A DNA stretch of 34,701 nucleotides from Deltaproteobacteria bacterium (lineage in GTDB: Bacteria > Myxococcota_A > UBA796 > SXON01). Location of the stretch: positions 1 through 34,701 of the forward strand of contig BJHF01000071.1 in the NCBI GenBank assembly GCA_014191855.1. The letters run 5' to 3'. The translations under genes were made by a program, and so were the position numbers. Shown piece by piece: positions 15,586 through 23,391 of the stretch (position 1 is its first letter; each line of letters starts with the position of its first letter). The notes beneath the pieces are model-generated. The model saw only the letters and a program-made list of their open reading frames with translations. It made no database searches and was not told the DNA's origin.

Positions 15586-15592
15586 CCCGCTC

Positions 15593-15619
15593 CCGTAACC
15601 GACGGCCCCCGGGTTAGCC
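15593..15619. promoter_or_regulatory. Divergent promoter pair for small protein and GNAT genes
   Basis: Minus-strand GGTTACGG (15600-15593, TA T at 15597) lies 12 nt before the GTG at 15585. Plus-strand GGTTAGCC (15612-15619, T at 15615) lies 11 nt before the ATG at 15626. Confidence 0.5.
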
Positions 15620-15625
15620 GGCGCC

Positions 15626-16075
15626 ATGCTCCCTCCCGGCCTCACGCTCCGCCCCGTGCGCGAAGGCGACGACATCGCCGCTCACATCCGCACGATCTAC
15701 GAGGAATTCAACCTTGAGTTCGACCTTGACTTCGAAGACGACCTGATCGACGTTCCGCGCAGCTTCGCGGGCGGCGCCTTCTGGATCATCGAGGATGCAG
15801 CAGGGATCGTCGCCACCGGCGGGGTGATGCCGAACGGGGCGGCGCGGGTGATCAAGCGCATGTATGTTGCGCCGCGGGGTCGGCGGCTCGGCCTCGCGCG
15901 GCACCTGCTCCAGGCCTGCCTGGGGTGGGGCGACTTCGTGTGGAGTGAGCTCTGGAGCGATGTCCGCTTTCGCAGTGCCCACCGCCTCTACATGAGCGAG
16001 GGTTTCCGGCCCGGCCCCGTTCGCGTGCTCACCGACCCCGATGCGTCGGTGGAGCGCTACTTTCGGCTAGGTTGA
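15626..16075 (+). CDS. GNAT-family N-acetyltransferase
   Basis: 149 aa, the usual length of a single GNAT domain. The acetyl-CoA loop is visible in KRMYVAPRGRRLGLARHLL (about 73-91), with the R-x-x-G-x-A type turn, followed by a helix and the closing SAHRLYMSEGFRPG segment (about 117-130). An acidic cluster near residues 26-44 (EEFNLEFDLDFEDDLID) may bind a basic substrate. The acceptor is unknown. Its end overlaps the convergent DUF3616-like gene by 19 bp. Confidence 0.85.
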   Translation: MLPPGLTLRPVREGDDIAAHIRTIYEEFNLEFDLDFEDDLIDVPRSFAGGAFWIIEDAAGIVATGGVMPNGAARVIKRMYVAPRGRRLGLARHLLQACLGWGDFVWSELWSDVRFRSAHRLYMSEGFRPGPVRVLTDPDASVERYFRLG

Positions 16076-16953
16076 ACGTCCGGGATCTCGATATCTGCCC
16101 AGCTTCCCGGGGTCACGCACGCGCCGGGCATCCCGTCGCCGTCCACGACGTATCGGAGGTGCCTGGCGTCGAGCGGCCAGATGCCTTCGGTGGACGTGGG
16201 GAGGGTCACGGGCAGGCGCTGCGGGGGGCTGTCGAGCCGGGAGAGAAACCAGAGGGTGTGGGGCGTGCTGGCATCGGCGGCGGGCCCCGCGATCACCAGA
16301 TAGCCGTCACGAAACGGGATCATGTCGCGGATCCCGGCGCCGTCGAGCGGGATGCGCAGCACCTGTTCGATGCGCCCCGCCTCGGCGCCGCGGGCGACCA
16401 GGAGCACGAGCGCCTGCCCCCCGTCGAGCGGAGAGCGAAGGCCGAGCGCGAGCGCGTCGCCGACCAGCGCGGCGCCCTCGATGTTGACGCCGCCTTCGTT
16501 CGGGCCGAGCGGCTCGGCCGCCACGCAGACGGGGCATCCAGCCAGATCGACCGCGAAGCTGCCCCCGGCCTCGTCGATCACCACTTTGCGATTGGGCTTT
16601 TCCTTGCCACCGCGGTTGCGGCTGTGACTACCGACCACGATGAGATTGGTGCCGTCGACGACCAGCGCCTCCACGTCTTCCACGGCACGCGCGAGCGACC
16701 GGCTTGCGACCGGCCTCATCGCCCCGTCGTACGCGAACACGCGGTCCTCCGTCTCGTTGTCCCCGATGATCCAGGTGTCACCTATACGAACGAGCGCGGA
16801 GGGCTCGCAGGCATCGGTGAGGAGGCCGCCGACCGCGGCCGGCAGGGCGGGCGCAGCAGCAGGCGGTGGCGCCACGGGGGCCGTCGCCGGCGCGCTCGCG
16901 GGCGCGGAAACGCCCCGAGAGCACGCCCAGAGGGCTAGAACGAAGCGGACCAT
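16057..16953 (-). CDS. DUF3616-like beta-propeller lipoprotein
   Basis: 298 aa. The signal MVRFVLALWAC has a lipobox at Cys 11 (LWAC), followed by an Ala/Pro-rich linker (about 14-42). Residues about 45-290 contain repeated strand patterns: EPSALVRIGDTWIIGDNE, VEDVEALVVDGTNLIVVGSHS and NIEGAALVGDALALGLRSP. This resembles the DUF3616/esterase-like-phytase group, whose members often have a propeller fold and unclear substrates. Its ATG lies 19 nt inside the end of the PEGA gene, so translation is probably coupled. Last gene of the minus-strand run from 22136. Confidence 0.75.
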   Translation of the reverse strand: MVRFVLALWACSRGVSAPASAPATAPVAPPPAAAPALPAAVGGLLTDACEPSALVRIGDTWIIGDNETEDRVFAYDGAMRPVASRSLARAVEDVEALVVDGTNLIVVGSHSRNRGGKEKPNRKVVIDEAGGSFAVDLAGCPVCVAAEPLGPNEGGVNIEGAALVGDALALGLRSPLDGGQALVLLVARGAEAGRIEQVLRIPLDGAGIRDMIPFRDGYLVIAGPAADASTPHTLWFLSRLDSPPQRLPVTLPTSTEGIWPLDARHLRYVVDGDGMPGACVTPGSWADIEIPDVQPSRK

Positions 16954-18371
16954 CCCACCATCCCGCCTCCCGGGGCGGGCGCGATGAACGGCGCACCGTC
17001 GCCATCCACGACCAACAGGAGCAGACCGGTCGCCGCGACCACGCCGCCTCCGATGAACGAACCAACCATCAAGTTGCCCTTGGGGGCGAACTCGTCCGTG
17101 TAGTAGGTATCGGCGATCTTCTGCTTGCGAACCTGCTCATCGCCGCTGGCGTCGTCGGCGTCCGACTGCTTGGCGAGGTAGTTGTCGTAGGCGCCGGCCG
17201 CCTCGGTGTAGAAGTAGATACCCGCCCCGCCGCCGGCCACCGCGCCGACGGCCAGGAGCACGCCGCCGGCCGCGTGCTGGCCCGCCTTGGGCTTCTTCTC
17301 GACCTTCGCCACCGAGTCGAGGTCGTCGTAAGCGGACTTCGACGCTTTTGAGGACTTCGCCACCGGCTCAGCCTTTTCCTCCTTCTTCGCCGCCTCCGAG
17401 TGCATCTCCGACCAACTCTTCACCGGGGCAAGGTCCGCATCCGGCTCCTGGGTGTCGTCGTTCGGGTCCTCGTCCTCGTCATCCGGATCGTCGAGCAGGT
17501 CGGGATCCGGGGCGTCTTTCAACGGTTTTGGCGTCGTCTTGCTCGTGCTCTTCGTGGTCGCCTTCACCACGGGCTCCGGCTCCTCCTCGTCCGGCTCCTC
17601 CGCATCGTCCGGCTCGCCCGCGCTCGTCGCGACGTTCGCTTTGCCCTTCGCCAGCGCCTCGCTCCCCGCCCCGCCCACGGCCTTCACGACGCTGTCGTCG
17701 TCGCCCCGCGCCAGCTCGATCTTGAACACCAGGTTGTCGCCCCCGCGCACCTGGATGGGCGCCTCGGCATCGTCATAACCCTTCAGCGTGGCGCCCAGCG
17801 TGTGCTGACCTTCGTAGACGCTCGGCAGAGAAGCCGCGTCCTTCCCCACCTCTTTGCCGTCGAAGAGGATCGAGGCCGTGCGCGGCTCCACCGAGATCTC
17901 CACCGTGCTCATCCCGAGCCGCTCAAGCTCAATGGGCAGCTCCAACTCCTGCCCGCCGATCAGCTCCAAGGTGTAAGCGGCCTGCGAATATCCCTTGAGC
18001 GAGGCCTTGATCTCGTAGGTGCCACACGGCAGGCCCACCGGGACGTTCGGGCTCAGCCGTACGGTGCCATTGTTCACGTCCACCACCGCCTGAGCCGGCT
18101 TCACGGCCACGGTCAACGTCGCGAGCTGCTCCTCCGCGCGGATATTCACGCTCGCGGTTCGACCGGATTCAACCTCCACCATCGCATCACCGGCGCGGCA
18201 CGCATCCCCCACCACCACCGCTACCCGACCCGGGCTGAGCCCCGTTACGACGGCAGGGGTGCGCAGGCCGGTATCGGTGCCATCGACCACGATGCTCAAC
18301 CCTTTGATGTTCGAGGACACCGAGAGGTCTTCGGCCAACGCAATCGAGAGGAGCGGGAGAAGATAGAGCAT
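16935..18371 (-). CDS. PEGA-repeat protein with C-terminal membrane anchor
   Basis: 478 aa. A short signal peptide (MLYLLPLLSIALA) precedes three PEGA-type beta repeats (about 17-80, 82-152, 153-222). Repeats are recognisable from GLSIVVDGTDTGLRTPAVV, GTYEIKASLKGY and ASILFDGKEVGKD. Residues about 225-345 are an acidic and Ser/Thr-rich low-complexity linker. Two hydrophobic helices (about 372-393 and 433-455) flank a charged segment with Tyr-Tyr-Thr-Asp-Glu. PEGA domains are thought to bind the cell surface or mediate protein contacts. In related bacteria they often accompany Ser/Thr kinase and phosphatase genes, which fits the PP2C neighbour upstream. Confidence 0.82.
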   Translation of the reverse strand: MLYLLPLLSIALAEDLSVSSNIKGLSIVVDGTDTGLRTPAVVTGLSPGRVAVVVGDACRAGDAMVEVESGRTASVNIRAEEQLATLTVAVKPAQAVVDVNNGTVRLSPNVPVGLPCGTYEIKASLKGYSQAAYTLELIGGQELELPIELERLGMSTVEISVEPRTASILFDGKEVGKDAASLPSVYEGQHTLGATLKGYDDAEAPIQVRGGDNLVFKIELARGDDDSVVKAVGGAGSEALAKGKANVATSAGEPDDAEEPDEEEPEPVVKATTKSTSKTTPKPLKDAPDPDLLDDPDDEDEDPNDDTQEPDADLAPVKSWSEMHSEAAKKEEKAEPVAKSSKASKSAYDDLDSVAKVEKKPKAGQHAAGGVLLAVGAVAGGGAGIYFYTEAAGAYDNYLAKQSDADDASGDEQVRKQKIADTYYTDEFAPKGNLMVGSFIGGGVVAATGLLLLVVDGDGAPFIAPAPGGGMVGWSASF

Positions 18372-18381
18372 GGCGGGCGGG

Positions 18382-18389
18382 GACTACAC
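18382..18389 (-). promoter_or_regulatory. Predicted -10 element of PEGA gene (weak)
   Basis: GTGTAGTC on the minus strand, T of TA at 18386, 15 nt before the ATG at 18371. It lacks the G two bases before TA. It could add an internal promoter within the five-gene run. Confidence 0.3.
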
Positions 18390-18413
18390 CATTTCCCGCA
18401 ATTCGGCCACTGC

Positions 18414-19187
18414 TCAACTCGACGAGGGCTTGCGGACGAAGTCGGTGCGCCCCGAGAACGTCGTCTCCTCCGCAGGATCGGCCTCCACCGCCAGCACGTC
18501 TACCACCACGGCCGTCGCGTCGTCCTGACCACCGCGCCGGTTCACCTCCGCGATGATCGAGGTCGCGGCGCGCTGGGTGGATCCGCCTCCGGTCCACCAC
18601 GCGTCCAGCAGCTCGTCCGGCTTGATGACCTCGGTCACTCCGTCGCTTACCACCAGAAATAGATCGCCGACAAACAGGGGCTCCTGCCACACCTGCATGA
18701 CGTCGGCGATCTGCGGCCCCATGCCCACGTACGCGCCGAGGCTGCGGCCGCCCCGGTGGTTCTCGGTGATTCGGGTACATTCGCCGTGGCGAACCCGGTA
18801 GAGCTGCGAGTCGCCCACGTGCACGACGTTCGCCATGCCATACGCCAACCAGAGCATCGAAACCGTGCAGGCTGCCTGCCCGTGGCCGAGCCCGCGCAGC
18901 TCCCAGTCCACCTCGTTCACGAGCTGCATCAGCGACTCGACGCGCGGGGCCTGGAAGCGATCGAAGAAGGTGTCGATCCGCGAACACATCAGCTCAGCCG
19001 CATATTTTCCGCGCTTGCTGGTGCTCACTCCGTCGGCCACGACGAAGAGCGCCCCTTTCCGGAACGCGGCCACGGCGAGATGGTTCACGTCGAGGATCCG
19101 GTATTGATCCTCGTTCGCGGTGTGCCGAGGGCCGGTGCGCGAGGCGGCCGATCCCGTGGCGTAGGGGAGGGTCGGCGTATGTCTCAC
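18414..19187 (-). CDS. PP2C-type protein Ser/Thr phosphatase
   Basis: 257 aa from a GTG at 19187 that overlaps the upstream stop (GTGA). All PP2C metal motifs are visible: RHTANEDQY (21-29, E26/D27), VVADGVS (49-55, D52), HVGDSQLYRVR, the SDGVTEVI block and GQDDATAVVV near the C-terminus. The protein is cytoplasmic with no membrane segment. It should dephosphorylate Ser/Thr on proteins and oppose Hanks-type kinases; no kinase lies in the window. Upstream is a tagged surface protein, downstream a PEGA membrane protein. Confidence 0.92.
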   Translation of the reverse strand: MRHTPTLPYATGSAASRTGPRHTANEDQYRILDVNHLAVAAFRKGALFVVADGVSTSKRGKYAAELMCSRIDTFFDRFQAPRVESLMQLVNEVDWELRGLGHGQAACTVSMLWLAYGMANVVHVGDSQLYRVRHGECTRITENHRGGRSLGAYVGMGPQIADVMQVWQEPLFVGDLFLVVSDGVTEVIKPDELLDAWWTGGGSTQRAATSIIAEVNRRGGQDDATAVVVDVLAVEADPAEETTFSGRTDFVRKPSSS

Positions 19188-20428
19188 GCGCGGCGGCGCC
19201 AGACGACGGCCAGCGCCGCGAGCGACAGCGCCATCGACGGCCAGCCGCCCCGGTTCGTGTCGCAACCACATTCCGACGTGGAGGCGACGATCGGATCGCC
19301 AACGTCCTGCCCCACATCGGTCTCCACTCCGGCCCCGGTGAGCGCCACCCGGATGTCGGGATAACCGGGGTCGTTGCTGGTCAACACCAGTTCAGCGGCG
19401 ACGTCCCCCACCGCGGTGGGGGAGAACGTGACCACCAGCCCATCCTCGGTGCCAGGATTCGCGTTGAACTGGTTCGGGAAGACCGTAAACGCAGCATCCC
19501 CCTCGATCGCCGCAGCGCCGGTGAGCGCGAGGTTGCCGATGTTCTGGAGTGGGATGTTCACGGTCTTGATGAGCGAGACTTCCACCTCGCCGAAGTCCTC
19601 GGCCTCGGAGCCCGGCTGCAGAACGGGCATCGGGAAGGTGTAGGACGTAGGCCGGAAGTCCTGCTCGAAGGCGCTCGTGACCAGATCGATGGGAAAGTCG
19701 AAGCTGACGAGCGGGATGGTGCCGAGGAACGGCGCGGTGATCGCGACCTGCGGCGAGAACACCAGGGAGATCGTGCCGTCGTACCCGCCACGGAACACCG
19801 AGTCAACGATGAAGTCGGCCCCTTGATCGGGCGTGATCACGACAGGCGTGTACTCCTGGGTGATCACACCTTCGTTCGCAAGCCACTGCACACCCTCAAA
19901 ACCGACCGTGATCGTAGGCGTCATGTCTGCGTAGAAGTCGAGGCTCACCCCAGCGAAGATCTCGTAGCTGTAGTTGATGAGCTGCGTGGAGTCGGTCGTG
20001 TCCACCACCTCGACGCGGGGGGTGTCGGCCCCCTCCAATGCGAACGGAGTGAACAACGCGCGCCCATCCATGAGCAGGCTGCGATGATCCAGCTCGAACG
20101 AGCCGGAAGGTCCACCGTAGCTGGAGAGGTCCACCACCACGGAGGTGATCGCGTCGAGCGAGGCGTCCAGCTCGAAGTATCCTTTGTCTTCCTCGCCTTC
20201 GGCCGCAAACGTCACGTCCTCTGGCCAGCTCAGGAAGGCCTCCCCCTCCATCCGCACGGTCGTTCCCCCGGAAGATCCGAGCGTGAACTCCACGCCCACC
20301 GGGCTGCCAGCCGGTAGAACACCCGTCGTAAAGCTGACATTATCGAAGACCGGGGCCTCGTCGACCAGCAACACGGGCTGGGACTCGGACTCATAGGCGA
20401 ACGCGGGCAGGGCAAGCAAGGCGAGCAT
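19184..20428 (-). CDS. Exported ASH/choice-of-anchor protein with MYXO-CTERM-like tag
   Basis: 414 aa from the ATG at 20428. A very short signal peptide (MLALLALPAFA, likely cleaved before Tyr 12) has no Lys or Arg. Residues about 15-290 are beta-rich and of unknown family. Residues about 300-380 form a choice-of-anchor D (ASH-type) domain, seen in the blocks KTVNIPLQNIGNLALTG, VTFSPTAVGD and LVLTSNDPGYPD. The C-terminus is Cys-Gly-Cys, a hydrophobic stretch and three Arg, the MYXO-CTERM-like pattern, so surface sorting is expected. It overlaps the PP2C gene start. The start has CGGTATCC 14 nt upstream. Confidence 0.82.
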   Translation of the reverse strand: MLALLALPAFAYESESQPVLLVDEAPVFDNVSFTTGVLPAGSPVGVEFTLGSSGGTTVRMEGEAFLSWPEDVTFAAEGEEDKGYFELDASLDAITSVVVDLSSYGGPSGSFELDHRSLLMDGRALFTPFALEGADTPRVEVVDTTDSTQLINYSYEIFAGVSLDFYADMTPTITVGFEGVQWLANEGVITQEYTPVVITPDQGADFIVDSVFRGGYDGTISLVFSPQVAITAPFLGTIPLVSFDFPIDLVTSAFEQDFRPTSYTFPMPVLQPGSEAEDFGEVEVSLIKTVNIPLQNIGNLALTGAAAIEGDAAFTVFPNQFNANPGTEDGLVVTFSPTAVGDVAAELVLTSNDPGYPDIRVALTGAGVETDVGQDVGDPIVASTSECGCDTNRGGWPSMALSLAALAVVWRRRA

Positions 20429-20437
20429 GGCCCCAGA

Positions 20438-20445
20438 GGATACCG
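20438..20445 (-). promoter_or_regulatory. Predicted -10 element of tagged ASH-domain gene
   Basis: CGGTATCC on the minus strand, T of TA at 20442, 14 nt before the ATG at 20428. Confidence 0.4.
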
Positions 20446-20462
20446 GGTCTGGGCCGCGGGCG

Positions 20463-22136
20463 CTACCGGTCGGGGATCTTCCACACGGTGCCATGCTGCG
20501 CACGGACCGGCGCGCCGCAGAGCCGGGTCAGCAGCGCGTCCGTGCTGGGGTCGGCGCGCGTGTCGCGATGGGTGAGCAGCAGCCCGGCGAAGCCACGCTC
20601 CCGCAGTGCGGCGAGATCGAGAGACACGGCCTCCGGGCTTGGCATTTGCACGCCCGGCCGCGCAAGATTGCCTAGCGCCGAGATGGCCCGCGCGCGCAGC
20701 CACTGGTTCCCCTCTGGCGCCCACGCGTCGAGGCGCTCCAGCGGTACGCCCTGCGTCGCCCGGCCCGTCACGAGCTGCGCGGCGACGGCCAGCGTTCGCG
20801 ACTCCTCGTTCGACTCCGCGGCGAGGCTCAGGTCGGCGAGCGGCCCGTCGATCCCGGCCCGGAGCAAAGCTTCGTCCTCAATTCCAGTCATGTCAGGCAG
20901 CGTCACGGTCAGGCGCGGCCACACCGCGAGGTCGTGCGCCGCCACGTCCACGAGGGCGAACGGCACGAACCACACCGCCCAGCGCCAGCGCGTGGCGAGC
21001 GCGCCGAGCACCGCGAGCGCCACGCTGGGCAACGCGAGGAACCGGGCCGGGAAGTTGATGGGCTCCGCGTGCTTCGTGAGCGCGTCGTTCAGCCAGGCCA
21101 GCGGGAGCTGCAGCGCGTGCCCACCCACTCGCACCTTCTCGTCCCCCCACCACAGCACGCTGCCAAGCGCCAACACCGTACCGACGATGCCCACCGCCAC
21201 CCACGGGTACGCCCGCTTGGGGGAGGCAGCGAAACCGGCTGCCGCCAATACGAGGCTGAGAAGCCCGAGATACCGCCCGCCCGCGTACGCCCGTTCCTGT
21301 CGCGCCTCGGCCTCCGGCGCCGGGCTGCGCCACCGAACGAGATCGTCGAGATGAGCTGCTTCAACGCGGTAATCAAGCAGCACCTCGCCGTGCGTGCCGA
21401 ACACCTCTTGCGGTCGCCCCTTGCCGAACGTGCTGGAGAAACCCTGAACGACCGGGATCACGAGCGCCAGCGAAAGGCCGGCCGCCAACGCGTAGCCCAC
21501 CCACAGGCGCCACCAGGGGCGCAGGGTAACCAACGCGACGACCGCCACCGCCGTGGCCAGGAACAACCCGTGGTAGAAACAGCTCAACGTGCAGCCGGCC
21601 AGCGCCCCGGCGAGCGCAAGGAACCAGCGCCATTGCCGCGTTTCGTAGGCCCGGAGCAGGCAGCCCAGCCCCAGAGGCAGCCACCAAACCTCGCGAAGCT
21701 CGCCCACGCCGACATGCAGGGTGAACGCCACGAAGGCACTGCCCTGCAGCAGCGCCCCGGCCACGAGCGCACCGCGGTCGGTACCGGTCACCAACTTGCC
21801 GAGCCAGCCGGCGCACAGGCCCGTGAGGACAAGGTGCAGGAACGCCAGCAGGTTGGATGTCGTGACCGCCCCAAACGGGAGCAACAACGACAACAACCCG
21901 TTCAGCGCCTCGATCGGGTACAGCGACATCCCATCCGGGTAGTTCACCAGCGAGGTGTGCAGCCCACCCCCCGTGAACAGCTGTTGCTTCATCCACCACA
22001 AGGTCCACACGTGCTTGATCGTGTCGCTCTCGGGGCTCCCGATCGCCGCTTCGGAGGGGTATCGGAGCATCGGCCAGCTCACGACGATCGCCAGCATCAA
22101 CGACTGCAGCAGGAGACGGACGCGCGGGCTCACCAT
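20463..22136 (-). CDS. Polytopic membrane protein, GT-C glycosyltransferase-like
   Basis: 557 aa with about ten hydrophobic helices between residues 8 and 400, then a soluble C-terminal part of about 150 residues. The first loop contains acidic residues in a GSPESDTIKHVWTLWWMK segment (33-50), where GT-C fold enzymes keep a catalytic Asp/Glu. It also resembles the YfhO/DUF-type integral membrane proteins involved in envelope glycan modification. The donor is probably a polyprenyl-phosphate sugar if it is an enzyme, but no diagnostic motif settles this. Start ATG at 22136; an adjacent GTG at 22133 is 13 nt from the -10-like TA and could be the true start. First gene of the minus-strand run. 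Confidence 0.75.
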   Translation of the reverse strand: MVSPRVRLLLQSLMLAIVVSWPMLRYPSEAAIGSPESDTIKHVWTLWWMKQQLFTGGGLHTSLVNYPDGMSLYPIEALNGLLSLLLPFGAVTTSNLLAFLHLVLTGLCAGWLGKLVTGTDRGALVAGALLQGSAFVAFTLHVGVGELREVWWLPLGLGCLLRAYETRQWRWFLALAGALAGCTLSCFYHGLFLATAVAVVALVTLRPWWRLWVGYALAAGLSLALVIPVVQGFSSTFGKGRPQEVFGTHGEVLLDYRVEAAHLDDLVRWRSPAPEAEARQERAYAGGRYLGLLSLVLAAAGFAASPKRAYPWVAVGIVGTVLALGSVLWWGDEKVRVGGHALQLPLAWLNDALTKHAEPINFPARFLALPSVALAVLGALATRWRWAVWFVPFALVDVAAHDLAVWPRLTVTLPDMTGIEDEALLRAGIDGPLADLSLAAESNEESRTLAVAAQLVTGRATQGVPLERLDAWAPEGNQWLRARAISALGNLARPGVQMPSPEAVSLDLAALRERGFAGLLLTHRDTRADPSTDALLTRLCGAPVRAQHGTVWKIPDR

Positions 22137-22141
22137 GCGGA

Positions 22142-22157
22142 GCCTAACGGGGTATCC
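22142..22157. promoter_or_regulatory. Divergent promoter pair for membrane protein and hydrolase genes
   Basis: Minus-strand CGTTAGGC (22149-22142, TA T at 22146) lies 10 nt before the ATG at 22136 and 13 nt before the next GTG. Plus-strand GGGTATCC (22150-22157, T at 22153) lies 13 nt before the GTG at 22166. Only 29 bp separate the two start codons. Confidence 0.5.
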
Positions 22158-22165
22158 AGCGCCTC

Positions 22166-22996
22166 GTGCCCACCCTCCACCACCTCGCCCAGACCGCGCC
22201 CGGCGCCACGCCCACCCGATGGGCCTGGATGCTGCACGGCATCCTCGGCTCCGGCCAGAACCTGCGCGCCGTCGCGCGCCGTCTCTGCGCCGAACGCCCC
22301 GACTGGGGATTCATCCTGCCCGACCTGCGAAACCACGGGGATAGTCACGGTTTCCTGGCGCCGCACACGCTCGCATCCTGCGCGAACGACCTCGACGCGC
22401 TCACCGACTCCCTCGGACTCGCCCCCCGGATCGCGATCGGCCATTCCTTCGGCGGTAAGCTCGCGTTGGTCTGGGGAAGTGCCGCGGAGGCGCAGGGCCG
22501 TGCGGTGGAACGGATCTGGGCGCTCGACGTGCCTCCGGGGCTGCCCGATCACACGCTGGCTGCGAGCTCTGAAGTGGTGCGCGTCGTCACCACGCTCCGC
22601 TCCCTTCCCCTCCCCTTCCCCCGCCGCGAGAGCGTCGTGAGCGCGCTGACCGAGCGTGGCTTCTCACCGGCGATCGCCACCTGGATGACGACGAACGTTC
22701 GCCCCTGCGAAGGAGGGTTTGGGTGGCGCTTCGATTTGGAGGGGATCGAGGCCATGCTCCGCGCCTACGCTGATACCGATGCCTGGCCGTGGCTGGAGTC
22801 CCCGTCCCGGCGCGCCCGGGTGGATGTGGTGCGCGCAGGCCGCTCGGAGCGCTGGTCTCCAGAAGAAGTGGCGCGTTTCTCGTCGGAGAACCTGCACCTC
22901 CATGTGCTGGAGAACGCCGGCCATTGGCTGCACGTCGACGATCCGGATGGGCTCCATCGGCTCCTGGCGGCGGGGCTCACCCCAGCCGCGCCTTGA
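22166..22996 (+). CDS. Alpha/beta-fold hydrolase
   Basis: 276 aa from a GTG at 22166. The nucleophile elbow is GHSFGG (92-97) with S94. The oxyanion motif is HGILGSGQNL (24-33), and DLRNHGDS (53-60) is the usual turn of YbfF-type esterases. The catalytic His is in the ENAGHWLHVDDP block near the C-terminus. The acid is less clear: where Asp is expected the sequence reads RAGRSERWS, so Glu may serve. No signal peptide, so it is a cytoplasmic esterase or thioesterase; substrate unknown. Its 3' end overlaps the ArsC-like gene by 20 bp. Confidence 0.85.
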   Translation: MPTLHHLAQTAPGATPTRWAWMLHGILGSGQNLRAVARRLCAERPDWGFILPDLRNHGDSHGFLAPHTLASCANDLDALTDSLGLAPRIAIGHSFGGKLALVWGSAAEAQGRAVERIWALDVPPGLPDHTLAASSEVVRVVTTLRSLPLPFPRRESVVSALTERGFSPAIATWMTTNVRPCEGGFGWRFDLEGIEAMLRAYADTDAWPWLESPSRRARVDVVRAGRSERWSPEEVARFSSENLHLHVLENAGHWLHVDDPDGLHRLLAAGLTPAAP

Positions 22997-23330
22997 TCTC
23001 CGCATCCTCAAGGTTCCACCCCACGATCACCGGCACCCCGTCCCGCTCGATCACCGGGCGCTTGATCAACATAGGATCGTCCGCGAACGCCGCGGTCCAC
23101 TCTGCCTCCGACCACGTTTCTTTCTCCGGCCCGAGCGCGCGGTAACTGCCGCCCGAGGTGTTTCGCAGCGCGCGGGCGCCGAACTTCGCAACCCAGGCCT
23201 TCACCTGCCCCGCCGAGGGCGGCGTTTGCCGGAAGTCTGCGAACGTGTGGGGCCGTCGGGCTCCTTCAAGCCAGGAGCGTGCCTTTTTGACAGTGCCGCA
23301 GGAGGGGATGCCGTAGACGGTGAGGGACAT
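22977..23330 (-). CDS. ArsC/Spx/YffB-family thioredoxin-fold protein
   Basis: 117 aa from the ATG at 23330; a GTG two codons upstream (23336) is possible but fits the promoter spacing less well. The YGIPSCGTVKKARSWL start (6-21, single Cys C11) and the late DPMLIKRPVIE block match the ArsC-like YffB/Spx group. Lacking extra Cys, it is more like YffB than an arsenate reductase. YffB-type proteins are thought to reduce thiols with glutathione; the substrate is unknown. GGTTAGCT lies 13 nt upstream. Confidence 0.85.
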   Translation of the reverse strand: MSLTVYGIPSCGTVKKARSWLEGARRPHTFADFRQTPPSAGQVKAWVAKFGARALRNTSGGSYRALGPEKETWSEAEWTAAFADDPMLIKRPVIERDGVPVIVGWNLEDAEIKARLG

Positions 23331-23338
23331 GGCCACCC

Positions 23339-23369
23339 AGCTAACCGTGACCCCACCCCTGCGTTACTC
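23339..23369. promoter_or_regulatory. Divergent promoter region for ArsC-like and Ig-repeat lipoprotein genes
   Basis: Minus-strand GGTTAGCT (23346-23339, TA T at 23343) lies 13 nt before the ATG at 23330. Plus-strand CGTTACTC (23362-23369, T at 23365) lies 27 nt before the ATG at 23392, implying a leader of about 15 nt. Confidence 0.45.
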
Positions 23370-23391
23370 TCACGCGACCTCGGGATCGCCC

